Assembly (NCBI GenBank): GCA_003612515.1
Contig: RAZB01000005.1
Span: 62,001-126,000, forward strand
Source: a bacterium D16-34
GTDB taxonomy: Bacteria > Actinomycetota > Coriobacteriia > Coriobacteriales > Eggerthellaceae
Length of the DNA stretch: 64,000 bases
Direction of reading: 5' to 3'
The notes under the pieces were generated by a model. The model saw only the letters and a program-made list of their open reading frames with translations. It was not told where the DNA came from and ran no database searches. Positions 8,050 to 16,448 of the stretch are shown here, one piece after another. Both the position numbers and the translations under genes were made by a program. How positions within the stretch are numbered: position 1 is the first letter of the stretch; each line of letters starts with the position of its first letter.

Positions 8050-8874
8050 ATGATTGGTACTTGGAACATGGATTCTATTTCGCAAGAAGATTTTTACACA
8101 CACGTCAAGAACACGGTGGAATCCTATCGATCGGGCATGAAATCTTTCGACGTTGAGCTGTTCAATAGCAACACAGTAGATCCGATAAAACTAATTCTTG
8201 ATAAATCGATCTATCAAAAGGATTGGCAAACTATTGTTTCTGACGAGGTGCTCAGGCAACGAGACAAGGGAAACAATAACAGTATCGGCTACTTCCATCA
8301 AAACATTTTTCGCTATATAGACAACTGCGAAGTGCCTCAAGCCGGCTGGGATGTGATCTATACGAACCCAAATGGGGTAGACATAGGAGATGGGACGAGG
8401 GTTTCGACAATATATGTCGAAATGAAAAATAAGCACAATACGATGAATTCGGCTTCAGCTGCAAGAACCTACTCGAAGGCTCAGCAGCAGTTGCTCGAGG
8501 ATGACGACAGCGCGTGTTTTTTGGTTGAGGCAATAGCGAAAAAGTCTCAAAACATTCCTTGGGGAGTGAGTGTTGACGGACAACATAGATCGCATAAGCT
8601 TATTCGCCGAGTGAGTATGGATCAATTCTTTAAGATCGTAACAGGGGATAGGCTTGCTTTTTGGAAAGTGTGCCAGGCTTTGCCGGAAACGATTGAAAAG
8701 GTGATCGAAGACCTCGATACGACACCGGCGCCTTATGACACCGTCTACGATGGACTTGTCGAAATCGGGAATGCAAGCGGGCGTGGTTTTGTCGACGCAT
8801 TGTATCTGCTTGGGTTCTCTTCGTATATTGGATTTGGAGATATCCAATCCGAGGAAACGGGTTTGTCTGAATAA
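8050..8874 (+). CDS. Type II restriction endonuclease, Eco47II family
   Basis: A 274-residue restriction enzyme of the Eco47II/Sau96I-like family, whose members cleave GGNCC. The PD-(D/E)XK core is visible as GWDVIY near residue 97 followed by YVEMKNKHNTMNS near residue 125, with the catalytic E-x-K in VEMK. AGGAG lies nine bases before the ATG. It is divergent from the cytosine methyltransferase and more AT-rich than the neighbouring chromosome, consistent with transfer. Specificity is inferred from the family, not seen. Confidence 0.85.
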   Translation: MIGTWNMDSISQEDFYTHVKNTVESYRSGMKSFDVELFNSNTVDPIKLILDKSIYQKDWQTIVSDEVLRQRDKGNNNSIGYFHQNIFRYIDNCEVPQAGWDVIYTNPNGVDIGDGTRVSTIYVEMKNKHNTMNSASAARTYSKAQQQLLEDDDSACFLVEAIAKKSQNIPWGVSVDGQHRSHKLIRRVSMDQFFKIVTGDRLAFWKVCQALPETIEKVIEDLDTTPAPYDTVYDGLVEIGNASGRGFVDALYLLGFSSYIGFGDIQSEETGLSE

Positions 8875-8939
8875 GACGAATGCATCATGACGAGTGCGGC
8901 GGCCTGTTTGGGGCGGGCGCATGGCGTAATGTATAATTC

Positions 8940-9060
8940 AAGAATCAGAGATGAAAACACAGTCCCCGTTGGGTAGTCGTGGGCGTGCGATTAGATCGCA
9001 TCAGTAACCTGCCTCCTTGGTTGTCCCTTCTCTGTGTGGCCTATCTACATAAAGGAGGAA
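8940..9060 (+). promoter_or_regulatory. yjdF riboswitch (copy 1)
   Basis: Leader of the yjdF gene. It shares long blocks with a second leader at 23475-23580 (minus), including AAAACACAG, GGGTAGTCG, and AGTAACCTGCCTCCTTGG followed by TTGTCCCTTCTC. P1 is CAGAGA (8946-8951) with TCTCTG (9029-9034). The other copy has CGGAGA with TCTCCG, a compensatory change. A middle hairpin, GTGCGAT-TAG-ATCGCAT (8985-9001), is replaced by GTAGC-TA-GCTAC in copy 2. A yjdF motif RNA responding to aza-aromatic compounds is known upstream of yjdF in Firmicutes. I assign this family by context and covariation. Confidence 0.75.
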
Positions 9061-9066
9061 TCAGCC

Positions 9067-9486
9067 ATGCAGATCAGCGTGTCATCCACTCTGACCCTCT
9101 ATCACGACGGTCAATTTTGGGTCGGCATCATTGAACATGTCGAAGACGAAAGGCTCGGTATCGCCAGGATAGTTTTTGGAGCCGAGCCTTCAGATGAAGA
9201 GATTCTCGAATTCGTAGTGAACAGGTGGGAGCATCTTTCCTTCTACGGGAGCAAAGATCCTGACATGCCAAAGGTCATTAAGAATCCTAAACGCCGTATG
9301 CGAGAAGCAGCGAAGTCAATAAGTGGATCCCCTGCAAGCACAAAGGCGCAACAAGCACTTGCCGAGCAGCGCGAGTCGTTGAAGGAGCAATCTGCTCATC
9401 GGCGCAGCTTGAAGAAGAAAGAGAAAAAGCAGGAGCGGTTTGAGCTGCGAGAGGCTAAGCGCAAGCAGAAACATCGTGGGCACTGA
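9067..9486 (+). CDS. yjdF: YjdF family protein (DUF2992)
   Basis: A 139-residue protein: a short beta-rich N-terminal domain (SSTLTLYHDGQFWVGIIEHV, then FGAEPSDEEILEFV--RWE-L) and a strongly basic helical tail from about residue 80 (KRRMREAAKS, KKKEKKQERF). AAAGGAGG precedes the ATG at 9067, so I prefer this start over an upstream in-frame one. Function is unknown; the family is linked to aza-aromatic sensing through its riboswitch. A broken paralogue lies at 23035-23460. Confidence 0.88.
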   Translation: MQISVSSTLTLYHDGQFWVGIIEHVEDERLGIARIVFGAEPSDEEILEFVVNRWEHLSFYGSKDPDMPKVIKNPKRRMREAAKSISGSPASTKAQQALAEQRESLKEQSAHRRSLKKKEKKQERFELREAKRKQKHRGH

Positions 9487-9770
9487 CCTGGATTAGCTGG
9501 CGAAGCTGTTTCTCCATTTTTTTGTTTTGGAATTTAAGATCCGTTAGTTCAAGCGTACAGACACAGTCGGCCACCTGTGAGAGAGGGTACTCCCTAGAAT
9601 CTGCGGCTCTATAGAGAACGGCTTCTTTGGAAAGGATGAAGTCAATCGCCCCATGCAGTGCTTCGGTGACCATCTGTTGACCGTTGTCGTTGATTACAAT
9701 TCGAAGTGCAACATTGTAGGACTAACTGCAACCAGCGCAAGAATATAGTAGCCGTTCCTTCTGTCGAGGG
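9455..9770 (-). pseudogene. Decayed DUF3800-like protein fragment
   Basis: Pieces of one protein in two frames. One frame gives TLDRRNGYYILALVAVS. After a shift near 9725, another gives RIVINDNGQQMVTEALHGAI and later YPLSQVADCVCTLELTDLKF. The D-G-N/Q pattern and the VAD--CTLEL segment recall the C-terminal half of DUF3800 proteins, RNase-H-like folds often found on mobile elements. The middle of the family is missing and there is no start. The family assignment is from memory of the pattern. Confidence 0.4.
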
Positions 9771-9840
9771 TGACCCATAGAAGCACGTTCTAAGCCATAG
9801 TGTTCGGTATAATGAACTAAAAGTCTCGAAAGGTAATTAT

Positions 9841-9930
9841 ATGAACAATAACCATGGATGCTGCTGGTGGGTGCTGGTGATCGCGTTTGGGATTGCCCTT
9901 GGTCTTTTTATATTCGCGTTCTGCGGCTAA
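9841..9930 (+). CDS. Small single-helix membrane peptide
   Basis: Twenty-nine codons, ATG to TAA, starting MNNNHGCCWWVLVIAFGIAL and ending FIFAFCG: one hydrophobic helix after a polar N-terminus with a CC-WW patch. AAAGG lies ten bases upstream. It ends 9 bp before the next membrane protein gene, so the two are probably co-transcribed. Role unknown. Confidence 0.5.
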   Translation: MNNNHGCCWWVLVIAFGIALGLFIFAFCG

Positions 9931-9939
9931 AGGCACTCG

Positions 9940-10458
9940 ATGCAAGGCAGCATTTTGCACAAAATCAGAGCCTTCGCCAGGCCGTTTATTGAGGAACTCA
10001 AATACAACGCTGGTATTTCAGGGGCGTCGCTTAAGTTTAACATCGTAGTGCTTGCCGTCTGCGCGCTTCTGTTCTTCATCTTAGACGGCTTCCTCATAGC
10101 AGCTGTTACCAGTGCTTACCCCGGGTCTTTGGGCTCTTACCTGTTGCAGTGCCACACCATCGACGCGTTGGGCGGCTGTGCTTTCATGGCCTATACGAAT
10201 CTCCTGCTGAATTTAGTTAAGCCTGACGTCTGCCTCAAGCGGCCAATCTCGGTGTTTATCTACATGCTTTTTTGCGGGATCTTCTGGGAGGCGATTGCGC
10301 CTCTGTTCGTGCCCAATAGCACAGGCGATGTCTTGGACGTTGTGGCGTATCTGATCGGAGCATTCTGCTATCTGCTGCTTGCCAAAATGCATGGAAACGT
10401 GGCGGGCGAAGGGGTTACAGATCATGAGCGAAGAGGAATTACGGAAAGCGCAGATTGA
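9940..10458 (+). CDS. Integral membrane protein of unknown function
   Basis: A 172-residue protein with about four transmembrane helices (near residues 32-58, 65-90, 105-122 and 128-150) and charged ends. The GDVLDVVAYLIGA stretch resembles the last helix of VanZ-like and similar small membrane proteins, but I cannot assign a family. It directly follows the 29-residue membrane peptide. No clear ribosome binding site precedes the ATG. Confidence 0.6.
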   Translation: MQGSILHKIRAFARPFIEELKYNAGISGASLKFNIVVLAVCALLFFILDGFLIAAVTSAYPGSLGSYLLQCHTIDALGGCAFMAYTNLLLNLVKPDVCLKRPISVFIYMLFCGIFWEAIAPLFVPNSTGDVLDVVAYLIGAFCYLLLAKMHGNVAGEGVTDHERRGITESAD

Positions 10459-10548
10459 CCAAGAGGCAGTCAGGTTCAGCGTAGGGGAGGGTTTTGTCCT
10501 CACGACAATTATACCTAGTGGATCCGACCTGGCATTTCTTCGAGAGAA

Positions 10549-10910
10549 TCAATCTTGATGGACATGCTCGCCATCATAGAGCCACTGCAGGCTCCAAAGC
10601 GTCATCTCGGTGAGGATCGGCACGAAGCTTTTGCCGACGTCTGTGAGTGTATATTCCACCTTTGGCGGAATCTCGCGATAGATCTCACGATGGATGAGTC
10701 CGTCGGCCTCGAGTTCGCGCAGCTGCTTGGTGAGGGTTGACTGCGATATACCGTCTATCCTTCGCATGAGCTCGCCGAAGCGCTGAACTTCGTAGGTTGC
10801 GATGTATCAGAGGATGAGTATCTTCCACTTCCCGCCAAGGACAGCCTGCATCCGGCTCATGGACTCGCAGCGTGCCAGAGCTCTCTCGTCGGTGAACTTA
10901 TTTCAGCCAT
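10549..10910 (-). pseudogene. HxlR-family regulator with internal stop
   Basis: Recognisable HxlR winged helix: RMQAVLGGKWKILIL, a TGA stop, then [40 protein letters not shown], and [15 protein letters not shown]. The stop falls where the family usually has tryptophan (LILW), so a single TGG-to-TGA change fits. The ATG at 10910 is one frame away from the body, implying an additional indel near 10900. A 72-codon C-terminal piece from 10767 remains open. Confidence 0.8.
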
Positions 10911-11035
10911 AATCGTAATCCCTGCTCAACTTCAATAGTGCAGAATTGTTTACTACAACCATAAAACACCAGTACTAGCTTTCCAAGTACGATGGGTCAT
11001 CCCTCTTCTTGAAATCAACGAAGGAAGGATCTGTT

Positions 11036-11601
11036 GTGCACTACACCGGAACCATCTGGAGAGCTCCTTATGAGGCGAACCTCTCGAAAGCGCAAACCTG
11101 GTATCACGACCCGCCTTGGTAAGGCCGAGGAGAGGCTGTTCGGAATAGACAAGGCGAGATGCGAGCGAGATTGTCAAACAATGCGCAAGACCCGATGAGG
11201 CGGGGATAAGCTATGCGTTCTTCTACCTGGTAGGCATCACCGGAAAAGGTCGCGGTATCGAGGGCGCGCGCAACACGGCTTACGTGGTGAATCAGACAAA
11301 ACCCTGGCTTATCGGTGCGAACATGCTGACGATCTATAAGAACTCTAAGCTCTACCAGGACATCATTGCAGGGAACTGGGAGGAGGAGCTAGAGGTTGAA
11401 AAATATGAGGAGGTGAAGGAGCTCGTTGCAAATCTTACGATTCGAATGGAGTTCGCAATGCTTGGTGCATCAAATCCCGTGATGCTGAGGGGTAGGCTGC
11501 CTGAGCAGAAGGAGCAATTACTTTTCGAGCTCGACTCAATCATCCACGACATCGGCGAGGAACGACTGCGGAACTATCGACCCAACCTGAGACATCTGTA
11601 G
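11036..11601 (+). pseudogene. Radical SAM protein with core deleted
   Basis: Starts GTG with VHYTGTIWRAPYEAN, the usual opening of a family of radical SAM proteins, but the following TGCTHHKCKFC-type cluster region is absent. After a junction the frame resumes near 11135 with DEAGISYAFFYLVGITGKGR and runs to the intact C-terminus (ANMLTIYKNS, EFAMLGASNPVML, GEERLRNYRPNLRHL). The iron-sulfur-binding domain is gone, so it cannot be active. A 105-codon open frame at 11284-11601 is the surviving tail. Confidence 0.75.
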
Positions 11602-11631
11602 CGTCTTACCTAGGCTCCATGCCGCTTTTCG

Positions 11632-11652
11632 CTACTCCCACTCAATGGTCGC
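11632..11652 (-). other. guaA-3'-end-like sequence, possible att site
   Basis: Minus-strand reading gives ATIEWE and a stop, the exact end of GuaA, and matches the guaA 3' end at 28747 at 18 of 21 bases. An integrase catalytic fragment begins 60 bp to the right. The 3' end of guaA is a known integration hotspot for genomic islands. Confidence 0.5.
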
Positions 11653-11711
11653 AAGTGGAATATCCGTGATGACGCGCACTCTGTAGTCCATCTCGTGCTT
11701 TACGGCTTGAG

Positions 11712-12089
11712 GGGTCGGATGATTTCGACTTCGCAGCATCAGAGCTTCGGATCACCAAGTCGTTCAGGCGACTCAAGGGAAGCGACCGCATTATGCCGCC
11801 CAAGACCCTCAAGTCAGTCCGCACAATCGCGCTGCCAGAGTTCCTGCGCGACGAGGTTCGCAACTACATCTACAACCATGTGGGGATCGCACACGACGAG
11901 AGGCCGTTCGCAATCCTTTCCGATGCGAAGCTAAGGGTGATCATGAGGAAGGCCTGCCTCCAGACCGGCGCTCCCATCATCAGGATTCACGACCTTCTAG
12001 CAGAGATGATGTACGGCCTCAGAGGCGATGTGAGCCCCTCTGAGGCGGAGACAGAGGATTCAGTGCTCAAGAACATGGGGAGGTGCTGA
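11712..12089 (+). pseudogene. Tyrosine recombinase catalytic-domain fragment
   Basis: Integrase piece reading GSDDFDFAASELRITKSFRR, then KTLKSVRTIALPEFL, and ending IIRIHDL near 11996. The expected HDLRHSH continuation and the catalytic tyrosine are missing. The frame instead runs on through unrelated codons (LAEMMYGLRGDVSPSEAE) to TGA at 12089. That tail may be the end of a small gene that preceded the next integrase. A deletion has fused two mobile-element genes. Confidence 0.7.
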
Positions 12090-12090
12090 A

Positions 12091-12579
12091 ATGCCTGCAT
12101 GTCGCCAAGAGAACGGCAAATGACATATAGCGTTTTACTATCGCGATCACAAAGGAGAGCTCAATCACACGACGAGGCGAAGCTTTGACAGCGAGGATGA
12201 GGCATTCTCCTTCGAGCGAGACTTCCAGGAACGCGCACAGGATCCGTCAAGCTACGCTTTCGAGGACTTCGTCGAGACCTACCTGGCCGACATGAAGCCC
12301 CGCATCCGTTGGTTCACCTACGAGCTGAAGTCGAACGCTTTCAGGAAGCGGCTCACACCCTTCTTCAACCACGCGGAGCGAAACTACGGCATAGCGCCGA
12401 GTCCATGTAAGAAACTATCGAAGGCAGGAACGTCGAAGTCGAACGAGACGTCAATCTGGGCGAAGGCCGAGTATCAGAAGTTCCTGGACGAAGAATGGGG
12501 GCATGGCGAGCACGCCTGGGATGCGACCCTGCCGCAGCGGGGAGGAGGCTACGGCAGGGTCAGAGGAGGGGTTATATAA
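12091..12579 (+). pseudogene. Integrase N-terminal fragment with internal stop
   Basis: GGGGAGGTGCTGAA leads to ATG at 12091: MPACRQENGK, a TGA, then HIAFYYRDHKGELNHTTRRS and the SAM-like N-terminal domain (SYAFEDFVETYLADMKPRIR). The stop sits where such integrases have KW, again TGG to TGA. Part of the core-binding domain is deleted (AFRKRLTPFFNHAERNYGIA joins two distant blocks) and the catalytic domain is absent. Confidence 0.7.
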
Positions 12580-12594
12580 ACTGTAGTGCGTAAC

Positions 12595-14286
12595 TTACAG
12601 CTGGCCGGCGGCGTGCTTCACGGCGTGGCGACCGAAGGTGACGGTGCGACCGCATGCGCAGCCGACGAGGTATTCAGGGTAGTTGCCTGAGAACAGGCTT
12701 CCCGAGCAGTCTCCGGCAGCGTAGAGGCCCTCGATGACGTTGTTGGCCTCGTCAAGCACCTGCATGTCCTCGTTGATGCACAGTCCGTCAACGGTCGTCA
12801 GGAGCGTGCCGCCATACCAGCAGCCGTAGAAAGGAGGGGTCTTGAGGCTGCTCAGGCGGAACGCCTCCTTGCCGAAGTCCTCATCGAACTGGTTGTCGTA
12901 GAAGGTGTTGTAGCGGTCAACTTCCTCAATGAAGGCGCTTTTCGCATTGTCGGTGAAACCAAGGCCGTCAGCGAGTTCCTCGATGGTGTCAGCCTTGACG
13001 ACGAATCCGCGCTCCAGCTCATCAGCAAAGGCCTCGTCGATGGGCGCGCCTCCCATGAAGGGCATGAGCGCGCCCTTCGAGCAACCTACCGTAGAGAAGC
13101 GTTTCATATCCTCTACGGCGTTGGCATCGAAGATTTGGCACCAAACACCGCCGGGCTGCTGAGCCGCGGCATGGCAGATGAAGTCGTAGGGTGTAGATTC
13201 GTTCGCGAATCGCCGGCCGTGACGAGACACCTTCATGAAAGGCTGGCTGCCCATGCCGAACTGGCCGATGCCGCCGTAGGTGCTTTGGAAGCAGGCAGCG
13301 TCGTCATCGCTCTCGTAACCGGCATCGGTGCCGGGCAGGACGGCGCCGCGGTCGAAGATCATGGGTGCGCACTCGGCGTCCATCTTCGCGCCGACCCACA
13401 GGCCCGCCTTGATGCCGCTGCCGTCGTTGCCAGGCATGAAGCCGTCGGCGGTGACGCATTGCGTGATGATGGGCGCGAGGTTGCGAACCATGGCGCGGTT
13501 GGCGGGGTAGCCGCCGGTGGCGAGGATGGTGTTGGCGGCGTTGACCTGCGTGTATCCTTTGTCAGTTGCGAAGATGGCACCGGTTACAGGGCCGCTCTCC
13601 TCGCGAAGAAGCTTCACAAGTTCGTGACCGAAGCTGACCTCGTGGCCTTTGGCGTTGATGTAGGCCTCTAGCACGCTGTTGCGGTCGTCTGCATCCATGG
13701 AGTACATGTGCTGGATCGGCGGGACGTAGTAGTCCGTGCCACCGGTGGCATGGTCGTAGCCGACGGTGTCGAGTTCCGCCTCAGCTCCCATAATGCCGTC
13801 GAGCCAGTCGATCATCTCAGCGCTCTCACGGATCCAGGTTCGCCAAACACGCTGGTTGCATTTAAACGAGGCGTAGCGAGCCAGTTCGTTGAGCAGCTTG
13901 CCCTCGTCAACCTCGATAGAGGCAGCGTCGTGGTGCTTCGTGTTGACGGCGCCGATCCACATGCGCGCGCCTTGCACGGCGCTCGACTTTTCACAGAGCA
14001 TGAAGTCGAGACCGAGATCGGCGGCTGTAGCCGCGGCGGCGAGGCCAGCATTGCCGGCGCCGATGATGAGCAGGTCGACGGTTTTGGTTTCAGTGGTCTC
14101 GTCGATCTGCGGTTCGGCGCCCAGCCAGTCCTCTGCGACGGCTTGCCCCGTATCAGATAGATAGCTTTCTGCCGAAGTGCTTCCCGTTGAGGGTGCGCAG
14201 CCGGCGAGCCCGGCTCCGATAGTGCCGGCTCCCATCATGAGTCCCAGTCCGACGAAGCCGCGGCGCGAAATAGCGTCGTTGGTCAT
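12595..14286 (-). CDS. TAT-exported FAD-binding flavoprotein (fumarate-reductase-like)
   Basis: A 563-residue flavoprotein of the FAD-binding-2 / flavocytochrome c fumarate reductase group. ATG at 14286 follows GGAGTGGAGG; an upstream in-frame ATG lacks support. The N-terminus has a twin-arginine signal (SRRGFVGLGL) with a lipobox-like LAGCA. The Rossmann motif is VDLLIIGAGNAGLAAAATAA, and the C-terminal FAD contact is GLYAAGDCSGSLF. There is no haem domain, so a separate electron donor is required. Substrate unknown; Eggerthellaceae carry many such reductases, each for a particular acceptor. Divergent from a LuxR regulator. Confidence 0.9.
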   Translation of the reverse strand: MTNDAISRRGFVGLGLMMGAGTIGAGLAGCAPSTGSTSAESYLSDTGQAVAEDWLGAEPQIDETTETKTVDLLIIGAGNAGLAAAATAADLGLDFMLCEKSSAVQGARMWIGAVNTKHHDAASIEVDEGKLLNELARYASFKCNQRVWRTWIRESAEMIDWLDGIMGAEAELDTVGYDHATGGTDYYVPPIQHMYSMDADDRNSVLEAYINAKGHEVSFGHELVKLLREESGPVTGAIFATDKGYTQVNAANTILATGGYPANRAMVRNLAPIITQCVTADGFMPGNDGSGIKAGLWVGAKMDAECAPMIFDRGAVLPGTDAGYESDDDAACFQSTYGGIGQFGMGSQPFMKVSRHGRRFANESTPYDFICHAAAQQPGGVWCQIFDANAVEDMKRFSTVGCSKGALMPFMGGAPIDEAFADELERGFVVKADTIEELADGLGFTDNAKSAFIEEVDRYNTFYDNQFDEDFGKEAFRLSSLKTPPFYGCWYGGTLLTTVDGLCINEDMQVLDEANNVIEGLYAAGDCSGSLFSGNYPEYLVGCACGRTVTFGRHAVKHAAGQL

Positions 14287-14538
14287 CCTCCACTCCTTTC
14301 CTTGAGGACGTTTCGTCCTTGCTTCAAGTGCATTGTCTGCGCCGCCTGATTGCGGCACTGCTCAGAGCCTAGCGGGTCGTGCGGCTTCGGTCTTCGCCCT
14401 CGGTTCATGAAATTCACGGCTATTTCCTTCACCTTAGGAGGGTGAAATTCGGAAAAATGCCTGGTGGTGTTTGACGACGTGACGCGAAAGAGGCGCTTCG
14501 CCTGGTAAGATGAGCAAGGTTTTCGGGAGGTGTGGAAA

Positions 14539-16026
14539 GTGGAGACAAGAAAAGAGGAAGGGGTGCCGAGCGAAGGGGAGGCTTTCCTGTGCCGTGTCGA
14601 TTGGGCGACCGCCGTCTGCTTTCTTGTCTGCGTGGTCGGGATGCAGATGCTTGCCCGTCTCTGCGTGGTATCCTTCGATGCGGGGGCTTTGGCGTGGCGT
14701 ATCGCAACGGTCTTGATGGGTATCGTTGCCCTTGGCGTTTTGGCTTTTGCGATTCGCGATCATCTTGATTTGCTGGCGCGCCGGTCGTGGCGCATCGCTG
14801 CCCCGATTGCCGGAGCGGTGGGCTTCCTTGCCGTTCTCGTGGGGCTACGCAACGGGCTTCCAGTGTTCGTCGCCTTAGGGCTGAGTGCTGCGGGAATCGG
14901 CGTGGCGTGGGCGTTTGTCCAAACTGCTTTATCTGCCGCGAAGCTCGATCGCAGACGGCGCACGGTGAGCTTGCTTACCGGCTTCGCGGGCTACCTCATC
15001 GTGTTCTCGGTCATTCCCGCTGCATCCGATTCCCCCTGGTGTCTCGTGCTGTGCGCGCTGGGGCTGGGGTGCGTGAGCCTCTTGCTTGCGGAACGTGTTG
15101 CGGGGGAGTTACGGTTCTTCACATGCTCTGCCGCGCCGAGCGATTTAGCGGCGACGAATCCCGGTTCGTTCCTTCCGTTCTCCAACAAGCTGTTCGTCAT
15201 GATCTTGCTGTTCGCGTGCATGAGCGGCTACGGGCATGTCGCCTGGTCTCTGGCGGCTCCGCTCACAGCTCGATTCGTGCCCCTGACGTGCCTTGCGGCG
15301 ACGGCGGCCATAGGAGTCCTTGTTGTGGTCGTCTCCCGCGGGAAGCCTGATGTCGATGACTTCTACTATGCGGCGCTCCTCTCCTCGATCGTGGGCTTTG
15401 CTTTCGTGACGATGCCGACCCAAGGTGCCTTGGCGAATTCGGTGGGTCATGCCGCGCTGGCGGTTATGTTCAGTGGCTCGAACTTATTTATGCTCTTTGT
15501 GTGGCTGCTGTTCTTCGAGCTCTCGTCCCGCAACGTGTGGGCGGCACCGTCTCTCGTCTTGTTCGGCGTGGCGGCCTTCGAGATCGGCGTATTTGCCGAC
15601 TCCCTGATATGGACCGTTGCCATCGAGTTGGAGCGGATGGGGCTGTACTGGGACAATCTGATAGCTGTGGTGTTCTTCTGCTGCTTCGTTGTCTACGCCA
15701 TTCTCTTTCTGCGCGGGTATAGCTTCGAAGACGTCATTTCGAGTATTCGTCCGGTGGAATTGCCTGTGGCGAAGGAAGAGGGCACGCTCGACGAGGCATG
15801 CGCCGCCATGATCGAGCGTTTCGGGCTCACCCCGCGCGAGAGCGACATCTTCCTGCTGCTCGCCCGGGGAAGGAACAGCCGCTTTATCGAGAGCGTGCTG
15901 GTTGTTTCAAGGAACACCGTCAAGACGCATACGCGCAATATTTACCGCAAGCTTGGCGTACACTCTCAACAACAGCTCATTGATGCCGTGGAACAAGAAC
16001 AAGATGCTCCCGAGACGTCCGAATGA
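14539..16026 (+). CDS. Membrane-bound LuxR-family regulator
   Basis: A 495-residue protein with about twelve hydrophobic helices over residues 15-400 and a C-terminal LuxR helix-turn-helix (FGLTPRESDIFLLLARGRNS, then VSRNTVKTHTRNIYRKLGVH). The start is GTG at 14539, because GGGAGGT lies seven bases upstream; GTG at 14530 is too close to that site. In Eggerthellaceae such proteins sit next to flavoprotein reductases and are thought to induce them on sensing the substrate. The 252-bp divergent gap (14287-14538) holds the shared promoters and no gene. Confidence 0.9.
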   Translation: METRKEEGVPSEGEAFLCRVDWATAVCFLVCVVGMQMLARLCVVSFDAGALAWRIATVLMGIVALGVLAFAIRDHLDLLARRSWRIAAPIAGAVGFLAVLVGLRNGLPVFVALGLSAAGIGVAWAFVQTALSAAKLDRRRRTVSLLTGFAGYLIVFSVIPAASDSPWCLVLCALGLGCVSLLLAERVAGELRFFTCSAAPSDLAATNPGSFLPFSNKLFVMILLFACMSGYGHVAWSLAAPLTARFVPLTCLAATAAIGVLVVVVSRGKPDVDDFYYAALLSSIVGFAFVTMPTQGALANSVGHAALAVMFSGSNLFMLFVWLLFFELSSRNVWAAPSLVLFGVAAFEIGVFADSLIWTVAIELERMGLYWDNLIAVVFFCCFVVYAILFLRGYSFEDVISSIRPVELPVAKEEGTLDEACAAMIERFGLTPRESDIFLLLARGRNSRFIESVLVVSRNTVKTHTRNIYRKLGVHSQQQLIDAVEQEQDAPETSE

Positions 16027-16076
16027 TCTCATTTCCAAGCGGTAGCGTGGCGGCTACTCCGCGTCGTTCTTCTTTA

Positions 16077-16096
16077 TTATTGCGATAACGCAATAA
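16077..16096. terminator. Hairpin between convergent genes
   Basis: Perfect 8-bp stem TTATTGCG / CGCAATAA with loop ATAA. It lies between the LuxR gene ending at 16026 and the LuxR remnant ending at 16112. There is only a weak T run, so termination is plausible in both directions but unproven. Confidence 0.4.
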
Positions 16097-16111
16097 GTTA
16101 CAGGAGCAGAA

Positions 16112-16438
16112 TTATGCTGTTGGAGGCGGAGAAGGTCTTTGAGCCTCGTCTGCCGATTCGATGCGATCGATAAGTTCCTGCCGACCGCCGGTGATGTCCA
16201 TTTTGGCGTAGATGTGCCGCGCGTGGGTTTGAGCGGTGCTCTTGGCGATGAACAGCTCGTCGCATATGTAGGGAATGCTGCGGCTGTGCAGCAACAACTC
16301 GACGACTTCCGTTTCGCGCGGCGACAGGTTGTAGGAGGTTGCGGCTTGGGCGATGTGGTCGGCGGAGGTGTCGCTGTCGTGTTCGGCGTCTGTGCCGTTC
16401 ATGGCGAAGGGGATGCCGCCCATTTCCGCGGTCTCTTG
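16112..16438 (-). pseudogene. LuxR-family regulator remnant (C-terminal HTH only)
   Basis: The last ~100 codons of a second membrane LuxR regulator: YNLSPRETEVVELLLHSRSI, then FIAKSTAQTHARHIYAKMDI. The membrane domain is gone. The open frame continues to 17017 only by reading backward through the flavoprotein fragment, which explains the odd composition of that 301-codon frame. The remnant ends head-to-head against a rightward flavoprotein 3' end. Confidence 0.8.
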
Positions 16439-16448
16439 GGCGAACAGC

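Noticed and set aside
10549-12579. TGA read as tryptophan (alternative code or recoding)
   Set aside because: Two TGA codons replace expected tryptophan, but TGA is used as a normal stop in intact genes here (yjdF at 9486, AbiEi copy C at 26930), and the affected genes carry other lesions.
13135-13671. A 178-codon plus-strand frame inside the flavoprotein gene
   Set aside because: Low-complexity Ala/Gly/Val sequence typical of an antisense shadow in GC-rich DNA.
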